DNA from: REDI01 sp038123735
GTDB taxonomy: Bacteria; Myxococcota_A; UBA796; GCA-2862545
Direction of reading: 5' to 3'
Length of the DNA: 64,000 nucleotides
Assembly (NCBI GenBank): GCA_038123735.1
Contig: JAYPAP010000002.1
Location: forward strand, 65,402-129,401
The notes below the pieces were generated by a model. It had not been told where the DNA came from and searched no databases. It saw only the letters and a list, made by a program, of their open reading frames with translations. Below, piece by piece: positions 35,043 through 44,126 of this stretch. The translations under genes and the position numbers were made by a program. How positions within the stretch are numbered: the first letter of the stretch is position 1; each line of letters opens with the position of its first letter.

Positions 35043-36268
35043 CAGATGACCATCGCCTCATGACGCAAAAAGTGCCGTTCCAACGCAAACGCTGTCAGAC
35101 CGACGGAGTCCCCATCGAGATCGAAAGACTCCACATTCCTCCCGGCCTCACACAACGCCAACGCGACGCGCGCAGTAAACGGGCCGAACATCGCCCCATG
35201 CCCGCTGAACCCTACAAGGCGTAAATAATTCGAGTACACAGGGTCGAAGCCAAAAAATGGATTGTGGTCGGGCGTGGTTCCGTAGTATCCGCTGGTGGTC
35301 GCCACCACGCCGCCGAACTCACCCACGTCGGGGACAGACTCCGACAGGAGCGCCCAACTCTCAAAGGGGGCAGCTTCAAGGCCACCGGTATGCGCAAAGT
35401 CGGGCTCGATCACATCCTGATCTTCATACGTAAAGCCATCCTCACTGCGGGTCGGGTGCGCATGACCCATCATCAAGGTATCCGAGTTTTCTGGTCGACA
35501 ATACACTCCTGATGGGGTGATCGTCATCGGCATCTGCGCGAGGGTCTCCGCGCCCATCGGGCCATCTCGTTGGATAAACCAGAGGTACCGCTTGAGCGGG
35601 TCAACCGGGAGCTCGTACGCCCCAAGATTGCGGGCCAACGCCCGGGTCCAAGCATTCGTACAGTCGACGAAGACATCGCCCTCTACCAAGCCTTTCGGCG
35701 TATGAACACCGGTGATTCGTCCTCCCGTCACCGCCGCACCGGTCACCGGAGACCCCGAGCGCAAGACCGCGCCATGCCGCTTCGCATCCGCCAGACCATC
35801 TTGGTACACCATCGACGGAAGCAAGAACCCGTCCGTCGGGCAGAACGTACCGCCCACGATCGTCTCTTCACTCACCCAAGGAAACTTCCGCACCAGATCC
35901 GTTGCCCCGAGGGCCTCCACTTCGACAAGCCCCACATCCTGCTGCATCTGAACGCGATGCTGCATCTTGGCGAAACCCTCATGGGTATCCGAGAGGAATA
36001 GGTATCCATTTTGACGGATTGGCGAGTCCAGACCACCGGTTTGTGCTGCCCAGTCCGTGTACACCCGCACTGCATAGCGCATGCCCTTCACAGAGTCGGG
36101 AGTCGACCATTGCTGACGAATACCCGCCGCAGTACGCGATGATGAGCCGGCGCCGACGTGCTCCGCCTCCAATAACGTCACGGCCCAACCGGTCCGCGCG
36201 AGCTCACGCGCCGTGAGCGTGCCAGTGATTCCTGCGCCGATGATGACCGCATGCTGACCTCGAGGCAT
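35042..36268 (-). CDS. FAD-dependent D-amino-acid/glycine/sarcosine oxidase family protein
   Basis: 408 residues with a GxGxxG dinucleotide site at the N-terminus (VIIGAGITGTLTARELARTG), the acidic strand end LLEAEHVGAGSSSRTAAGIRQ, and the C-terminal FAD loop (LVGFSGHGAMFGPFTARVALA) of the DAO/SoxB family. It oxidises an amine or imino acid. It could be D-amino acid, sarcosine or dimethylglycine oxidase-like; the substrate cannot be told. GGAGG lies 4 bases before the ATG. It is first in a three-gene operon ending in DppA. Confidence 0.88.
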   Translation of the reverse strand: MPRGQHAVIIGAGITGTLTARELARTGWAVTLLEAEHVGAGSSSRTAAGIRQQWSTPDSVKGMRYAVRVYTDWAAQTGGLDSPIRQNGYLFLSDTHEGFAKMQHRVQMQQDVGLVEVEALGATDLVRKFPWVSEETIVGGTFCPTDGFLLPSMVYQDGLADAKRHGAVLRSGSPVTGAAVTGGRITGVHTPKGLVEGDVFVDCTNAWTRALARNLGAYELPVDPLKRYLWFIQRDGPMGAETLAQMPMTITPSGVYCRPENSDTLMMGHAHPTRSEDGFTYEDQDVIEPDFAHTGGLEAAPFESWALLSESVPDVGEFGGVVATTSGYYGTTPDHNPFFGFDPVYSNYLRLVGFSGHGAMFGPFTARVALALCEAGRNVESFDLDGDSVGLTAFALERHFLRHEAMVI

Positions 36269-36436
36269 CGCACCTCCGAGTCTCCGACTCTACCACTCCG
36301 CGCCGGCCACGCGAAGGATTCCACGAGCCGTTGACTTTCCCGATAATTACCAGGGATTCACCATGGTGACTCGATCGTCGCATCCGGTTGGGCCCGTATC
36401 GGTTACGGGGCCGGACGAATTCAGTCTGGAGTCCTC

Positions 36437-38668
36437 ATGGCCACGCAAGTGGAATCCCAAACCGCAACTCAAACCAAGTCTCTCAGCATCGAGCTGTCTG
36501 ACGTCCCAGAGCTGACGGCGGAGGAACTCGTCTGGGCATACACCGTGGGGTCGCTCTCGCGCTCTGCCGAAGAGCACATCGTCCGGCTCGTGTCTCGCGG
36601 CGAAGTCAAATTCGCCATCTTTGGGCCCGGCGAAGAGATCCATGGCGTGGCGACCGCTCTTGCGCTGTCCAAAGCCGTCGACCCCAAGCACTTTGGAATC
36701 GTGCCCCACTACCGGTCCGGCGCCCTGTGCTCTGCATGGTGTTCCCTCAACGGCGTCGATGACTTCACCCTGCGGATGTTGCGCCAACAATTCTCCAAGG
36801 CGACCGACACGATGTCGGGCGGTCGCCAGATGGTATACCACCTCCACATTCCGGAAGCGGGCATCTTGCCAGTGCAATCGCCCGTCGGCATGCAGCTCGG
36901 AAAGGCCGCTGGCTACGCCCGAGGCTTCGCCCACAAAGGCATCGATGATGGCGTCGCGATGGCCATCGTTGGCGATGGCACCACGGCAGAAGGAGACATG
37001 CACGATGCCATGAACGCCGCCAGTGTCTGGAGCCTCCCGGTGATCTATTTGGTCACTGATAATGAAATTGCCATCAGCACAACGCCTGCAGAAGGTCGAG
37101 GCATCAAGGACTACGGGACCTACGCCGAAGCCTTCGGCATCACCTCATTCAGCTGCGATGGCAGGGACTTTTTCGAGGTCTTCAACACGACATACCGGTG
37201 TGCCCAGTTCGTGCGAGAACAGCAACGCCCCGCCGTTCTGTACGTACACAGCTTGCCGAGATTCAACGGGCATAGTTCAGCGGCCGATGTGACCTTCGAC
37301 ATGAGCCAGGACGACCCCCTCGTCGCGTTTGGTGCCGAGCTGGTGCGGCGGGGTCACCTCGAGGATGCCGATGTCCTACGCCGCCTTGAAGGTAAGGAAG
37401 GCCTCGACTTTTTCGTCCACCTTGAACTCGGAACCCTCATGGGCGCCGAAGACGAAAAGGTCAAAGGATGGCTCGACCAGGTGCGCGCCGAGCCGGATCC
37501 TGACCCGGCGGAGCTCTTCGACCACATCTATGCCCCATTCCCCGAGCACCCAGAGACCCAACCTGGCCCCGGAACCACCAATATCTCTTATGCGGGCGCC
37601 ATCCGGTCAGCCCTCGCCAAGCTCATCGAGCGTCGCCAGGGTTGGATGGCCGGTCAAGACGTAGCCGCGCTGGGCGGTGTCATGCAGGCTTCCGCCGGTA
37701 TTCAAGCCCAGTATCCCGATAAGATTGTGGACAGCCCACTCAACGAACCGCTCATTGTTGGCACAGCCACCGGGTTTGCCCTCCACGACGATGTGATGGC
37801 ACTGCCCGAAATTCAGTTTGGCGACTACTCCTTGAACACCTTCCACTGGTTGGTGTACTTGGGCACCCTACGCTGGTCGACCCTCGGAAACGCGAGCACT
37901 AAGCTCCTTCTTCGTATGCCCACCGATCCGTTCGGTGGCGGCGCCATGTACCACTCCATGAGTGTGGATGGGTACTTTGCGAGTATTCCAGGCTTGGTCA
38001 TTATCATGCCGTCTACCAGCTTCGACGCGCATGGCCTCATGCTTGCGGCCGGCGACTACGACGGACCGGTGGTTTGTCTCGAGCCCAAGTGGATGTATCG
38101 GCAGACCCTGGGGCCTGCCTTCCCAGGCGAGCCGACCGACCCCACCGAACTTCGCGCCATGAAGAAGGCGATCATGCGCGGCGAGATCCCCGAAGTACCC
38201 GATGTACATGTCCCAATCGGGAAGGGGATTATCCGAAAGACAGGCACCGACGTCACCGTCGTCGCTTGGGGCCGGGCGGTCTGGACTAGCCTCAAGGCCG
38301 CTGAGGCCCTGGAAAAACAAGGTGTCTCTGCGGAGGTCATCGACCTGCGGACCATCGTCCCCCCCGACATGGATCTCATCTACGAGAGTGTTGGACGTAC
38401 GGGCCGGCTGGTGGTGGCTGCGGAAAATCGAGTCTTTGGCGGATTCGTGCGGGAAATCCAGGGAGCGGTCGTGGAGCGATTCCCTGGTATGCCCACGCGC
38501 TCCGTTGGTCAGAAGCAAGTGCCTGCCATCGGGCAGAGTCTGATCCTCGAAGATGCGACGATCCTCACCGACAAAGACATTATGTCAGCATGCACCGACC
38601 TGCTGAAAACAGAGGTGAAAGGCCAGGCGAGTTGGAGCTGGGTGCCCCCCCGCTACTTCATCTCTTGA
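36437..38668 (+). CDS. 2-oxoacid dehydrogenase E1 component, fused alpha and beta subunits
   Basis: 743 residues. The N-terminal half is the E1-alpha (dehydrogenase E1) domain, with FGPGEEIHGVATALAL, HYRSGALCSAW and the thiamine-diphosphate motif GDGTTAEGD...VTDNEIAIS (about 182-215). The C-terminal half (from about 375) is the E1-beta transketolase-like domain (QDVAALGGVMQASAGI, RMPTDPFGGGAMYHS, then VAWGRAVWTSLKAAE and the C-terminal VVAAENRVFGGFVREI). It decarboxylates pyruvate or a branched 2-oxoacid and acylates a lipoyl E2. Alpha-beta fusions are known in several phyla. No E2 or E3 gene is nearby. GGAG is present 7 bases before the ATG. Confidence 0.92.
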   Translation: MATQVESQTATQTKSLSIELSDVPELTAEELVWAYTVGSLSRSAEEHIVRLVSRGEVKFAIFGPGEEIHGVATALALSKAVDPKHFGIVPHYRSGALCSAWCSLNGVDDFTLRMLRQQFSKATDTMSGGRQMVYHLHIPEAGILPVQSPVGMQLGKAAGYARGFAHKGIDDGVAMAIVGDGTTAEGDMHDAMNAASVWSLPVIYLVTDNEIAISTTPAEGRGIKDYGTYAEAFGITSFSCDGRDFFEVFNTTYRCAQFVREQQRPAVLYVHSLPRFNGHSSAADVTFDMSQDDPLVAFGAELVRRGHLEDADVLRRLEGKEGLDFFVHLELGTLMGAEDEKVKGWLDQVRAEPDPDPAELFDHIYAPFPEHPETQPGPGTTNISYAGAIRSALAKLIERRQGWMAGQDVAALGGVMQASAGIQAQYPDKIVDSPLNEPLIVGTATGFALHDDVMALPEIQFGDYSLNTFHWLVYLGTLRWSTLGNASTKLLLRMPTDPFGGGAMYHSMSVDGYFASIPGLVIIMPSTSFDAHGLMLAAGDYDGPVVCLEPKWMYRQTLGPAFPGEPTDPTELRAMKKAIMRGEIPEVPDVHVPIGKGIIRKTGTDVTVVAWGRAVWTSLKAAEALEKQGVSAEVIDLRTIVPPDMDLIYESVGRTGRLVVAAENRVFGGFVREIQGAVVERFPGMPTRSVGQKQVPAIGQSLILEDATILTDKDIMSACTDLLKTEVKGQASWSWVPPRYFIS

Positions 38669-38761
38669 GCCCATTCGCACTTCCGCGACTTATCCCATAC
38701 ACTCACCCCGTAGATTCGCTGCGATAAACATCGGCTTACAGAAAGGCGGATGGAGGAACAC

Positions 38762-39241
38762 ATGATTGGACGGCAGACCCTTGCACCTTTGACAGCACTT
38801 GCGCTGGCACTCTCCGCATGCGGTGGCGGCAACAGCGAGACAACCGATGCGACTGATGGCCCAGACAACACCGCATGCCTGTCGACCGACGGTCAGTCAC
38901 CGAGCATCATCTCTGGCAAAATCCGGTGCGAGCCTCCACTCCAGGATGACCAACCACCATTCGTCTACATCGACATCACTGGGGAAGACCCTCAGGGTTG
39001 GTTCACGATTAAGCGATTTGGCGACAACGTTTTCCGCGCCTACCTCGCCGCGAACGACCAACTGAGCGCCGAAGATACGATCATCACCTGCGACCCAGAC
39101 GCGGAAGGCGTCTGTACCGGCTCCATCTCGGGCGACCAGATCGGCGTGTCCTGCGGAACGATGAGTAACTTCCGGTTCACCGCCGTTATCGCGGACCAAG
39201 ACGGTAACCTCAGCCCCGAGTGCGACCTCGTGCTCGACTAA
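38762..39241 (+). CDS. Small lipoprotein of unknown function
   Basis: 159 residues from ATG 38762, chosen over an ATG 12 bases upstream because GGAGG falls between them at correct spacing. It has a lipoprotein signal (LTALALALSACGGG, Cys near 20), an acidic Thr/Asp linker and a compact beta domain (about 35-159) with six further cysteines, suggesting disulphides. A strong bidirectional terminator follows. It shares no obvious family with neighbours. Confidence 0.75.
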   Translation: MIGRQTLAPLTALALALSACGGGNSETTDATDGPDNTACLSTDGQSPSIISGKIRCEPPLQDDQPPFVYIDITGEDPQGWFTIKRFGDNVFRAYLAANDQLSAEDTIITCDPDAEGVCTGSISGDQIGVSCGTMSNFRFTAVIADQDGNLSPECDLVLD

Positions 39242-39298
39242 ACCGGCTCCCCGCTCGGCAGCAGCCGCCGAGCATCTCCACCTCGGTGGACCCCAGAC

Positions 39299-39338
39299 AC
39301 AAAAACCCCCGGACTCGCGAAGAGCCCGGGGGTTTTGT
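39299..39338. terminator. Bidirectional intrinsic terminator between convergent lipoprotein genes
   Basis: ACAAAAACCCCCGGACTC and AGAGCCCGGGGGTTTTGT form a strong stem with a tetraloop-like GCGA centre and one mismatch. It is flanked by an A-run on the left and a T-run on the right, so it can serve both the plus gene ending at 39241 and the minus gene ending at 39356. Confidence 0.92.
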
Positions 39339-39355
39339 GCACCTGCGACGAAGGA

Positions 39356-41022
39356 CTAGCCTTCGCAGTTCGGAAGCACGTCGTAGTAGATCTCGACGGT
39401 CGAGCCACCCGCAGGGATGAAGTCGTTGTCGAAGACGACGGAGTTCGAGGAGATATCGTACTCCCAACCCACGTTGACCCGGATACCATCGAGCTTGACT
39501 TCGATGGTCTGAGGGACGGGCTGCCGGGTGAGCTCAAAGCTATCGTTGATAGCAACGGACTCAGTAGCGAGGTCTTCAAGGTTCTTCGCCCAGTCTGTAG
39601 CGCAGATGGAGAGGAACAGACCACCGGTCGCAACCGTGCCTTCGTAGTAGCCGGTGCCAGGAGAAGCGGAACCACAACCACTTGGGTAGTCACCAGCAAC
39701 CGCGTTGATAATCATATCTTCTGGGTCAGCCTTGAGGCTCTGGAAGAGGCTCACGTAGTACGACCAACTGTTGACGCTTTGCTCGGGCTCGTCCGAGACG
39801 TGGACGATCGACAAGAAGGCGTCCGACCGGTAGAACTCGCTATTGCAGCCGCCGGCACCGATGTTCTTCGATGCGAGTGCCGCCTCAGCGATCATGAATC
39901 CACGCTCCGTGTTGGAACCGTAAGGCTTCAAGCTCAAGTCTTGGTCAGCCATGGTCCGGAATGCATCGACAGCGGCCGACTCAGTGAAGGTTCCGTCGAT
40001 GTAGGGGTCAGGACCGGCCACACAGCCGTCATCACCCACGACAACCGCCGCGTGATAGTCAGCGTCGAGGCTGGCCAAGGTAGCCACGAAGACGTCGAAG
40101 TTGTTGATGACGTTCTCGTTGTTGTCGTACATCGAGCACGAGCGGTCCAGCGTGAACATGATGTCCGTTGCTGAGCGGATTGGCTGCTCAAAGATATCGA
40201 GGTTCTCATCGAACTTCGTGCCAGTACCGTCTGCATCGATAACCTTCTCTGGAAGGAAGGGGTCGTTGCTGTAGAAGGTCACGAAGGCATCATCTGCGAA
40301 GGTATCCAGAGGGAGATAATCAAGGTAGACATCAACCTTTGGACCGCCTTGAGCAGAATCATATGGAGAGATGGTGAATGGCAAGGAGCCGTTGGTGAGT
40401 GGATCGGTGTCTACCGAGAACTCACTCGCCGACGCGGTGAATGGCTCAACATCCGACACGAGAAGGTCGGCGTTGCCTTGGTTCGTGATGGTGAACACTT
40501 GGTTCTGCTCACACCCAATGTACGGAGCACCGTAGTCATACTCGCCAGGTGTGACGTCGATTTGAGGGGCGATACCCTGACCGACCAACCGAACGATCTC
40601 TTCCGGAGAATCCGGGTCGTTGCTCTTCACCTCAACCCGCGCGCTAAACTCGCCCGCCGTCTTCGGCTCGAATGAGACAGCAAAGGTTGCAGCCTCACNN
40701 NNNNNNNNTGGTCGAGGAGAACCTTGTCCAGGTTGGCGACCTTGAACACGCCTTCCGGCGCATTGCCGCCAATCGCGACTCCGAGGAGCTCCAGCGTTCC
40801 TTCACAGGTGTTGGACACCGTGACTACCCGCTCTTCTGGGACGAAGTCCGGATCGGCAATTTCGACGTTATCGAACTCAACCCGGCCCGGATTTACCTCG
40901 ATACAGGCTTCCTTCACATTGTCGAGTGGGTCGACCTGGTCAGGACGAGGGTTAAACTCATTTTCGGAGCAAGCCGCAGCAATCAAAGCGGCTGGCACCA
41001 AGAGGGCGAGTGAGCGGTTCAT
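39356..41022 (-). CDS. Choice-of-anchor-D/VWA lipoprotein (paralogue 2), interrupted by an assembly gap
   Basis: About 550 residues after gap correction. It begins MNRSLALLVPAALIAAACSENEF (lipobox Cys near 19), after GGAGG. Two ASH/choice-of-anchor-D domains (about 40-230; 'VSNTCEGTLELLGVAI', 'ITNQGNADLLVSDVEPF') are followed by a VWA-like domain with TLDRSCSMYDN and HVSDEPEQ. A short beta domain ends in PNCEG. The VWA metal motif is DRSCS, with Cys in place of the Gly of DxSGS found in paralogue 1. The 10-N gap at 40699-40708 breaks the frame; joining LLD to EAATFAVSFEP needs about 2 bases. Confidence 0.85.
40699..40708. other. 10-N scaffold gap inside VWA lipoprotein 2
   Basis: The flanking frames (KVLLD and EAATFAVSF) join in frame if the true length is 2 modulo 3, for example 2 bases completing a Gln and a Gly codon. 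The gene is therefore probably intact. Confidence 0.7.
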
Positions 41023-41160
41023 AGTTCCTCCAGAACTCTGCAAACGAGACACAACGCGACACGGCAAACCGGTCGGACGTCCGTACTACGCTCCACAGCG
41101 TACCGGTGTGACAAGCCGCTTTCAACTTTTTTTCCGTCTGGATCCAGTGAACCGCTCCGC

Positions 41161-43152
41161 TTAGCGTACGACTTCACCGGGCTCGGCGTTTACCGTGATT
41201 AAATCTACGACGGCTTTTTCTCCCGCCGCCAAGATCATTCCTTGACTCTGCACGCCTCGCAGNNNNNNNNNNGCCGGAGCGAGATTCGCCACGACCACCA
41301 CCCGCTTACCGACCAGATCTTCCGCCGCGAAGGCCGTAGCCAACCCGGCGACGACCTGGCGATGAGACGCCTCACCGATATCGACCTGGAGCACCAGGAG
41401 ACGGTCGGCCTCCGGGTGCTTCTCGGCCGAAACCACAACCCCAACCCGAAGATTCAGTCTGGAAAACTCCTCATAGGTGATCTCGGGGGCCGGCTCGGGA
41501 CGACGCGCCTTCTTCTTTTTCGCCTTCTTCGGTGCAGGTGGGGGCGCTTCTTGGTCAAATAATGATGATATTGCCTCTGGAAGCTCTTTCATTCGCGGAA
41601 ATAGTGGGTCGCCCTGATTCAACTGAGCCCCTGGATCCAACGCTGCCAGCCACGTAGTCACGCTCGTTGGATCCATGACCCCACGCTTCACGAAGGCTTC
41701 GCCAGCGGCCCTGCCTGCACCTAGTTTCTCCAACAGCTCCGTAGCTTTTTCTGGAATCACAGGGAGCAGGCACGCCGCCGCCTGGAAGCAGATCTCGAGT
41801 GTGGTTCGAAGGACCGTCTGAAGTCGCTCGGTATTGCCCTGCTTGTTCAGCGCCCACGGCTGCTGCGTATCGACGTATTTATTGCCCGCACGCACCAAGG
41901 CCAATACCGCAGGAATCCCTTGATGAAAGTCCATCTCATCGAAAGCAGCTCGACACTGTGCCAACGACTCAGCGGCCACCGCACGCACATCTTGCTCAGC
42001 CTCCGTCACGCTCTGGTATTCCGGGACGACTCCGCCCAACCAGTTGGTGGTCATCGACAACGCGCGGTGAGCAAGATTCCCTAGGTCATTCGCCAGATCT
42101 GAGTTTCTCCGCGTGAGGAACCCCTGGTACGAGAAGCTTCCATCAGCACCAAGCGACTTCTCGGATAGGAAGAAATATCGGGTCGCATCAGACCCAAACT
42201 CATCAACCAAAAGGGAGATATCAATAGCATTTCCCTTCGATTTACTCATCTTGGCGCCTTCATCACTCGTCCACCAACCGTGCGCATACAGTCGGTCGGC
42301 GAGCGGCAACCCCATCGCCATCAACATCGTGGACCAGTACACCGAGTGGGTTGTCAGGATGTCTTTCCCGAGAAGCTGAGCCGTTGCCGGCCACCACTTC
42401 TGCCAATCTCCAGCCTGGCCAGCGTCGGGGTGGTATCCAACCCCGGTCAGGTAGTTGAGAAGCGCATCAAACCAGACGTAACAGACGTAATCCTCGTCGA
42501 ATGGTAGCTCGATACCCCACGCCATCCGCGCTTTTGGACGACTGATACATAGGTCTCCAAGCGGCTGACGCAAAAACCCGAGCACCTCATTTTTTCGGGA
42601 TTCGGGAACGATGAAGTCGGGCTTTTCCGCGATGTGATCGAGGAGTTGCTGCTGGTAGTTCGACATCTTGAACCAATAGTTCGACTCTGTCAGACGCTGA
42701 AGCTCCGACGGATCATACTTGCCGGCCTCCACATCCTTGTCGGTCACGAAGATCTCATCACCCACGTGATACCAACCTTCATAATCGCGCTTTTCGATGA
42801 GGCCCTTGTCCCAGAAATCCGCGAGTACCGCTGCTACCCTCGACTTATGGTCCGGTTCCGTGGTTCGGATGAAGCGGTCGTAGGCGATATCGAGGCGCTC
42901 CCACATTTCTTTCCAGTGCACGACCAAGTCATCCACATGTGCTTGGGCCGAGAGTCCTCGCTTCTCAGCGGTCTGCATCACCTTTTGCCCGTGCTCATCC
43001 GTTCCGGTCAAGAAGAAGACATTCCTACCACAGATCCGGTGCCACCTCGCATAAGCATCAGCAAGGATGGTTGTGTATGCATGCCCGATGTGAGGCAAAC
43101 CATTGACGTAATAGATTGGGGTTGTCACGAAGACCGAGGATTGCTCAGGCAC
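41161..43152 (-). CDS. metG: Methionyl-tRNA synthetase
   Basis: About 660 residues. Class I signatures HIGHAYT (about 21) and KMSKSKG (about 305) are intact, and the C-terminal 110 residues are an EMAPII-like tRNA-binding (OB-fold) domain (LRVGVVVSAEKHPEADRLLVLQ). Between them a lysine-rich linker (PKKAKKKKARR) joins the anticodon domain. GTG 43152 is taken as start because GGAGG lies 5 bases upstream and the conserved FVTTPIYYVNG follows within ten residues. The zinc-knuckle cysteines of the longer MetG type are not evident. A 10-N gap at 41263-41272 lies between ANLAP and LRGVQSQGM, where the family has about two residues. Confidence 0.96.
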   Translation of the reverse strand: MPEQSSVFVTTPIYYVNGLPHIGHAYTTILADAYARWHRICGRNVFFLTGTDEHGQKVMQTAEKRGLSAQAHVDDLVVHWKEMWERLDIAYDRFIRTTEPDHKSRVAAVLADFWDKGLIEKRDYEGWYHVGDEIFVTDKDVEAGKYDPSELQRLTESNYWFKMSNYQQQLLDHIAEKPDFIVPESRKNEVLGFLRQPLGDLCISRPKARMAWGIELPFDEDYVCYVWFDALLNYLTGVGYHPDAGQAGDWQKWWPATAQLLGKDILTTHSVYWSTMLMAMGLPLADRLYAHGWWTSDEGAKMSKSKGNAIDISLLVDEFGSDATRYFFLSEKSLGADGSFSYQGFLTRRNSDLANDLGNLAHRALSMTTNWLGGVVPEYQSVTEAEQDVRAVAAESLAQCRAAFDEMDFHQGIPAVLALVRAGNKYVDTQQPWALNKQGNTERLQTVLRTTLEICFQAAACLLPVIPEKATELLEKLGAGRAAGEAFVKRGVMDPTSVTTWLAALDPGAQLNQGDPLFPRMKELPEAISSLFDQEAPPPAPKKAKKKKARRPEPAPEITYEEFSRLNLRVGVVVSAEKHPEADRLLVLQVDIGEASHRQVVAGLATAFAAEDLVGKRVVVVANLAPXXXXLRGVQSQGMILAAGEKAVVDLITVNAEPGEVVR
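41263..41272. other. 10-N scaffold gap inside metG
   Basis: The gap sits in the conserved NLAP-(x)-K/M-LRGV-SQGM segment. It is in frame as drawn, so true length is 1 modulo 3; four bases completing Ala-Lys would fit. Confidence 0.75.
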
Positions 43153-43238
43153 GGTTCCTCCACATGCGGGCCTCGTATCCTCCGCAGTTACCCAGGCAAG
43201 CATTGCCTGGTCCGCTCACAAGGTTAGGCGCCGCCACT

Positions 43239-44126
43239 ATGATTCATGCCCTCGGCTACAGCACCAATGATTTTGACGCCGCCCGGCCGGGTCGCCTTTG
43301 CCGCGGCCGAGAGCGCTGGATTGAGCCCATCGAGATGGATGGCCCCCAGCCGATGTACCGGCTGGTGATCACCGGAGCCCAATTCACAGATGACTCGGCG
43401 CGTGATGCGCTCCGGGGAATTCCACACTCCAATATTGGAGTAGGGGAGCTTATCGCCGCTCTCTTCCAGGGTTGCTCGTTGTTGGCCTTCATGGAAGACG
43501 GCCATCCCGCCGATATTCCAGACGAAGCCGATGGGGTGGAGGTCTACCTCGGTCACCGCGCGGGTGGTCTTGTCGAAGAACCCATGGTTCGGTGGCACAA
43601 GCCTCTGTCCTCGGCTGAGGAGATCCTGGCGCTCTTCGACGGAGATGCCGAAGCGGCGAAGTGCCGCGGTCTCCTCATCATGAATGAAGGCCAAGATGTC
43701 GACGAAAACCTGCTCCAGTCCTTGTTCCTGTTCTCAGGCATGAGCACGCTCGACTCACCGCCCGCCGTGTACCAACCCTCGGCGATCCCCGAGCTACTCG
43801 AGACCGTCCAAGCGGTCATTGTCATTCATCGCGACAAGCATGGTCCCGCACTCGGAATCTACACCCTTGAGCCGTTGGAGAAGCAGGCTGAACTGGCGGC
43901 GGTCTGCGAGCGCCATGATTCCCTACTCGTGGACTTTGCGATTCCACCGATGCTCGCCCGATGGGACCGAGCATTGTCCGATATGCGAACGAAATGGATG
44001 GCCGAGCGCGACGATGAGTTTCCGGTGCCTCCAGCTCCCGAACCCAGTCACTGGGAACGCGGCCGGCGCGACCGTCGCAAAGCGAAAGCCGCTCCCGAAG
44101 CGGAAGCTACACCCGCTGAAGAATAA
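43239..44126 (+). CDS. Unknown cytoplasmic protein
   Basis: 295 residues from ATG 43239. There is no signal peptide or membrane helix. The body alternates helices and strands ('YRLVITGAQFTDDSARDAL', 'GIGVYLGHR'-like stretch at about 90-105, 'VIVIHRDKHGPALGIYTLEPL') without a motif I can place. The last 40 residues are charged and Ala/Pro/Glu-rich, likely disordered. Shine-Dalgarno is weak. It is divergent from metG and ends exactly where the convergent membrane protein gene ends. Confidence 0.68.
   Translation: MIHALGYSTNDFDAARPGRLCRGRERWIEPIEMDGPQPMYRLVITGAQFTDDSARDALRGIPHSNIGVGELIAALFQGCSLLAFMEDGHPADIPDEADGVEVYLGHRAGGLVEEPMVRWHKPLSSAEEILALFDGDAEAAKCRGLLIMNEGQDVDENLLQSLFLFSGMSTLDSPPAVYQPSAIPELLETVQAVIVIHRDKHGPALGIYTLEPLEKQAELAAVCERHDSLLVDFAIPPMLARWDRALSDMRTKWMAERDDEFPVPPAPEPSHWERGRRDRRKAKAAPEAEATPAEE

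Noticed and set aside
36325..36360. TTGACT with GATAAT upstream of the fused E1 gene as a sigma-70 promoter
   Set aside because: The two boxes are only a few bases apart, and no -10 lies at 16-18 bases.
40900..41130. Sigma-54 promoter for the second VWA lipoprotein
   Set aside because: The best candidate lacks the GG of the -24 element. A weak TTGAAA/TACGCT pair is possible but not convincing.
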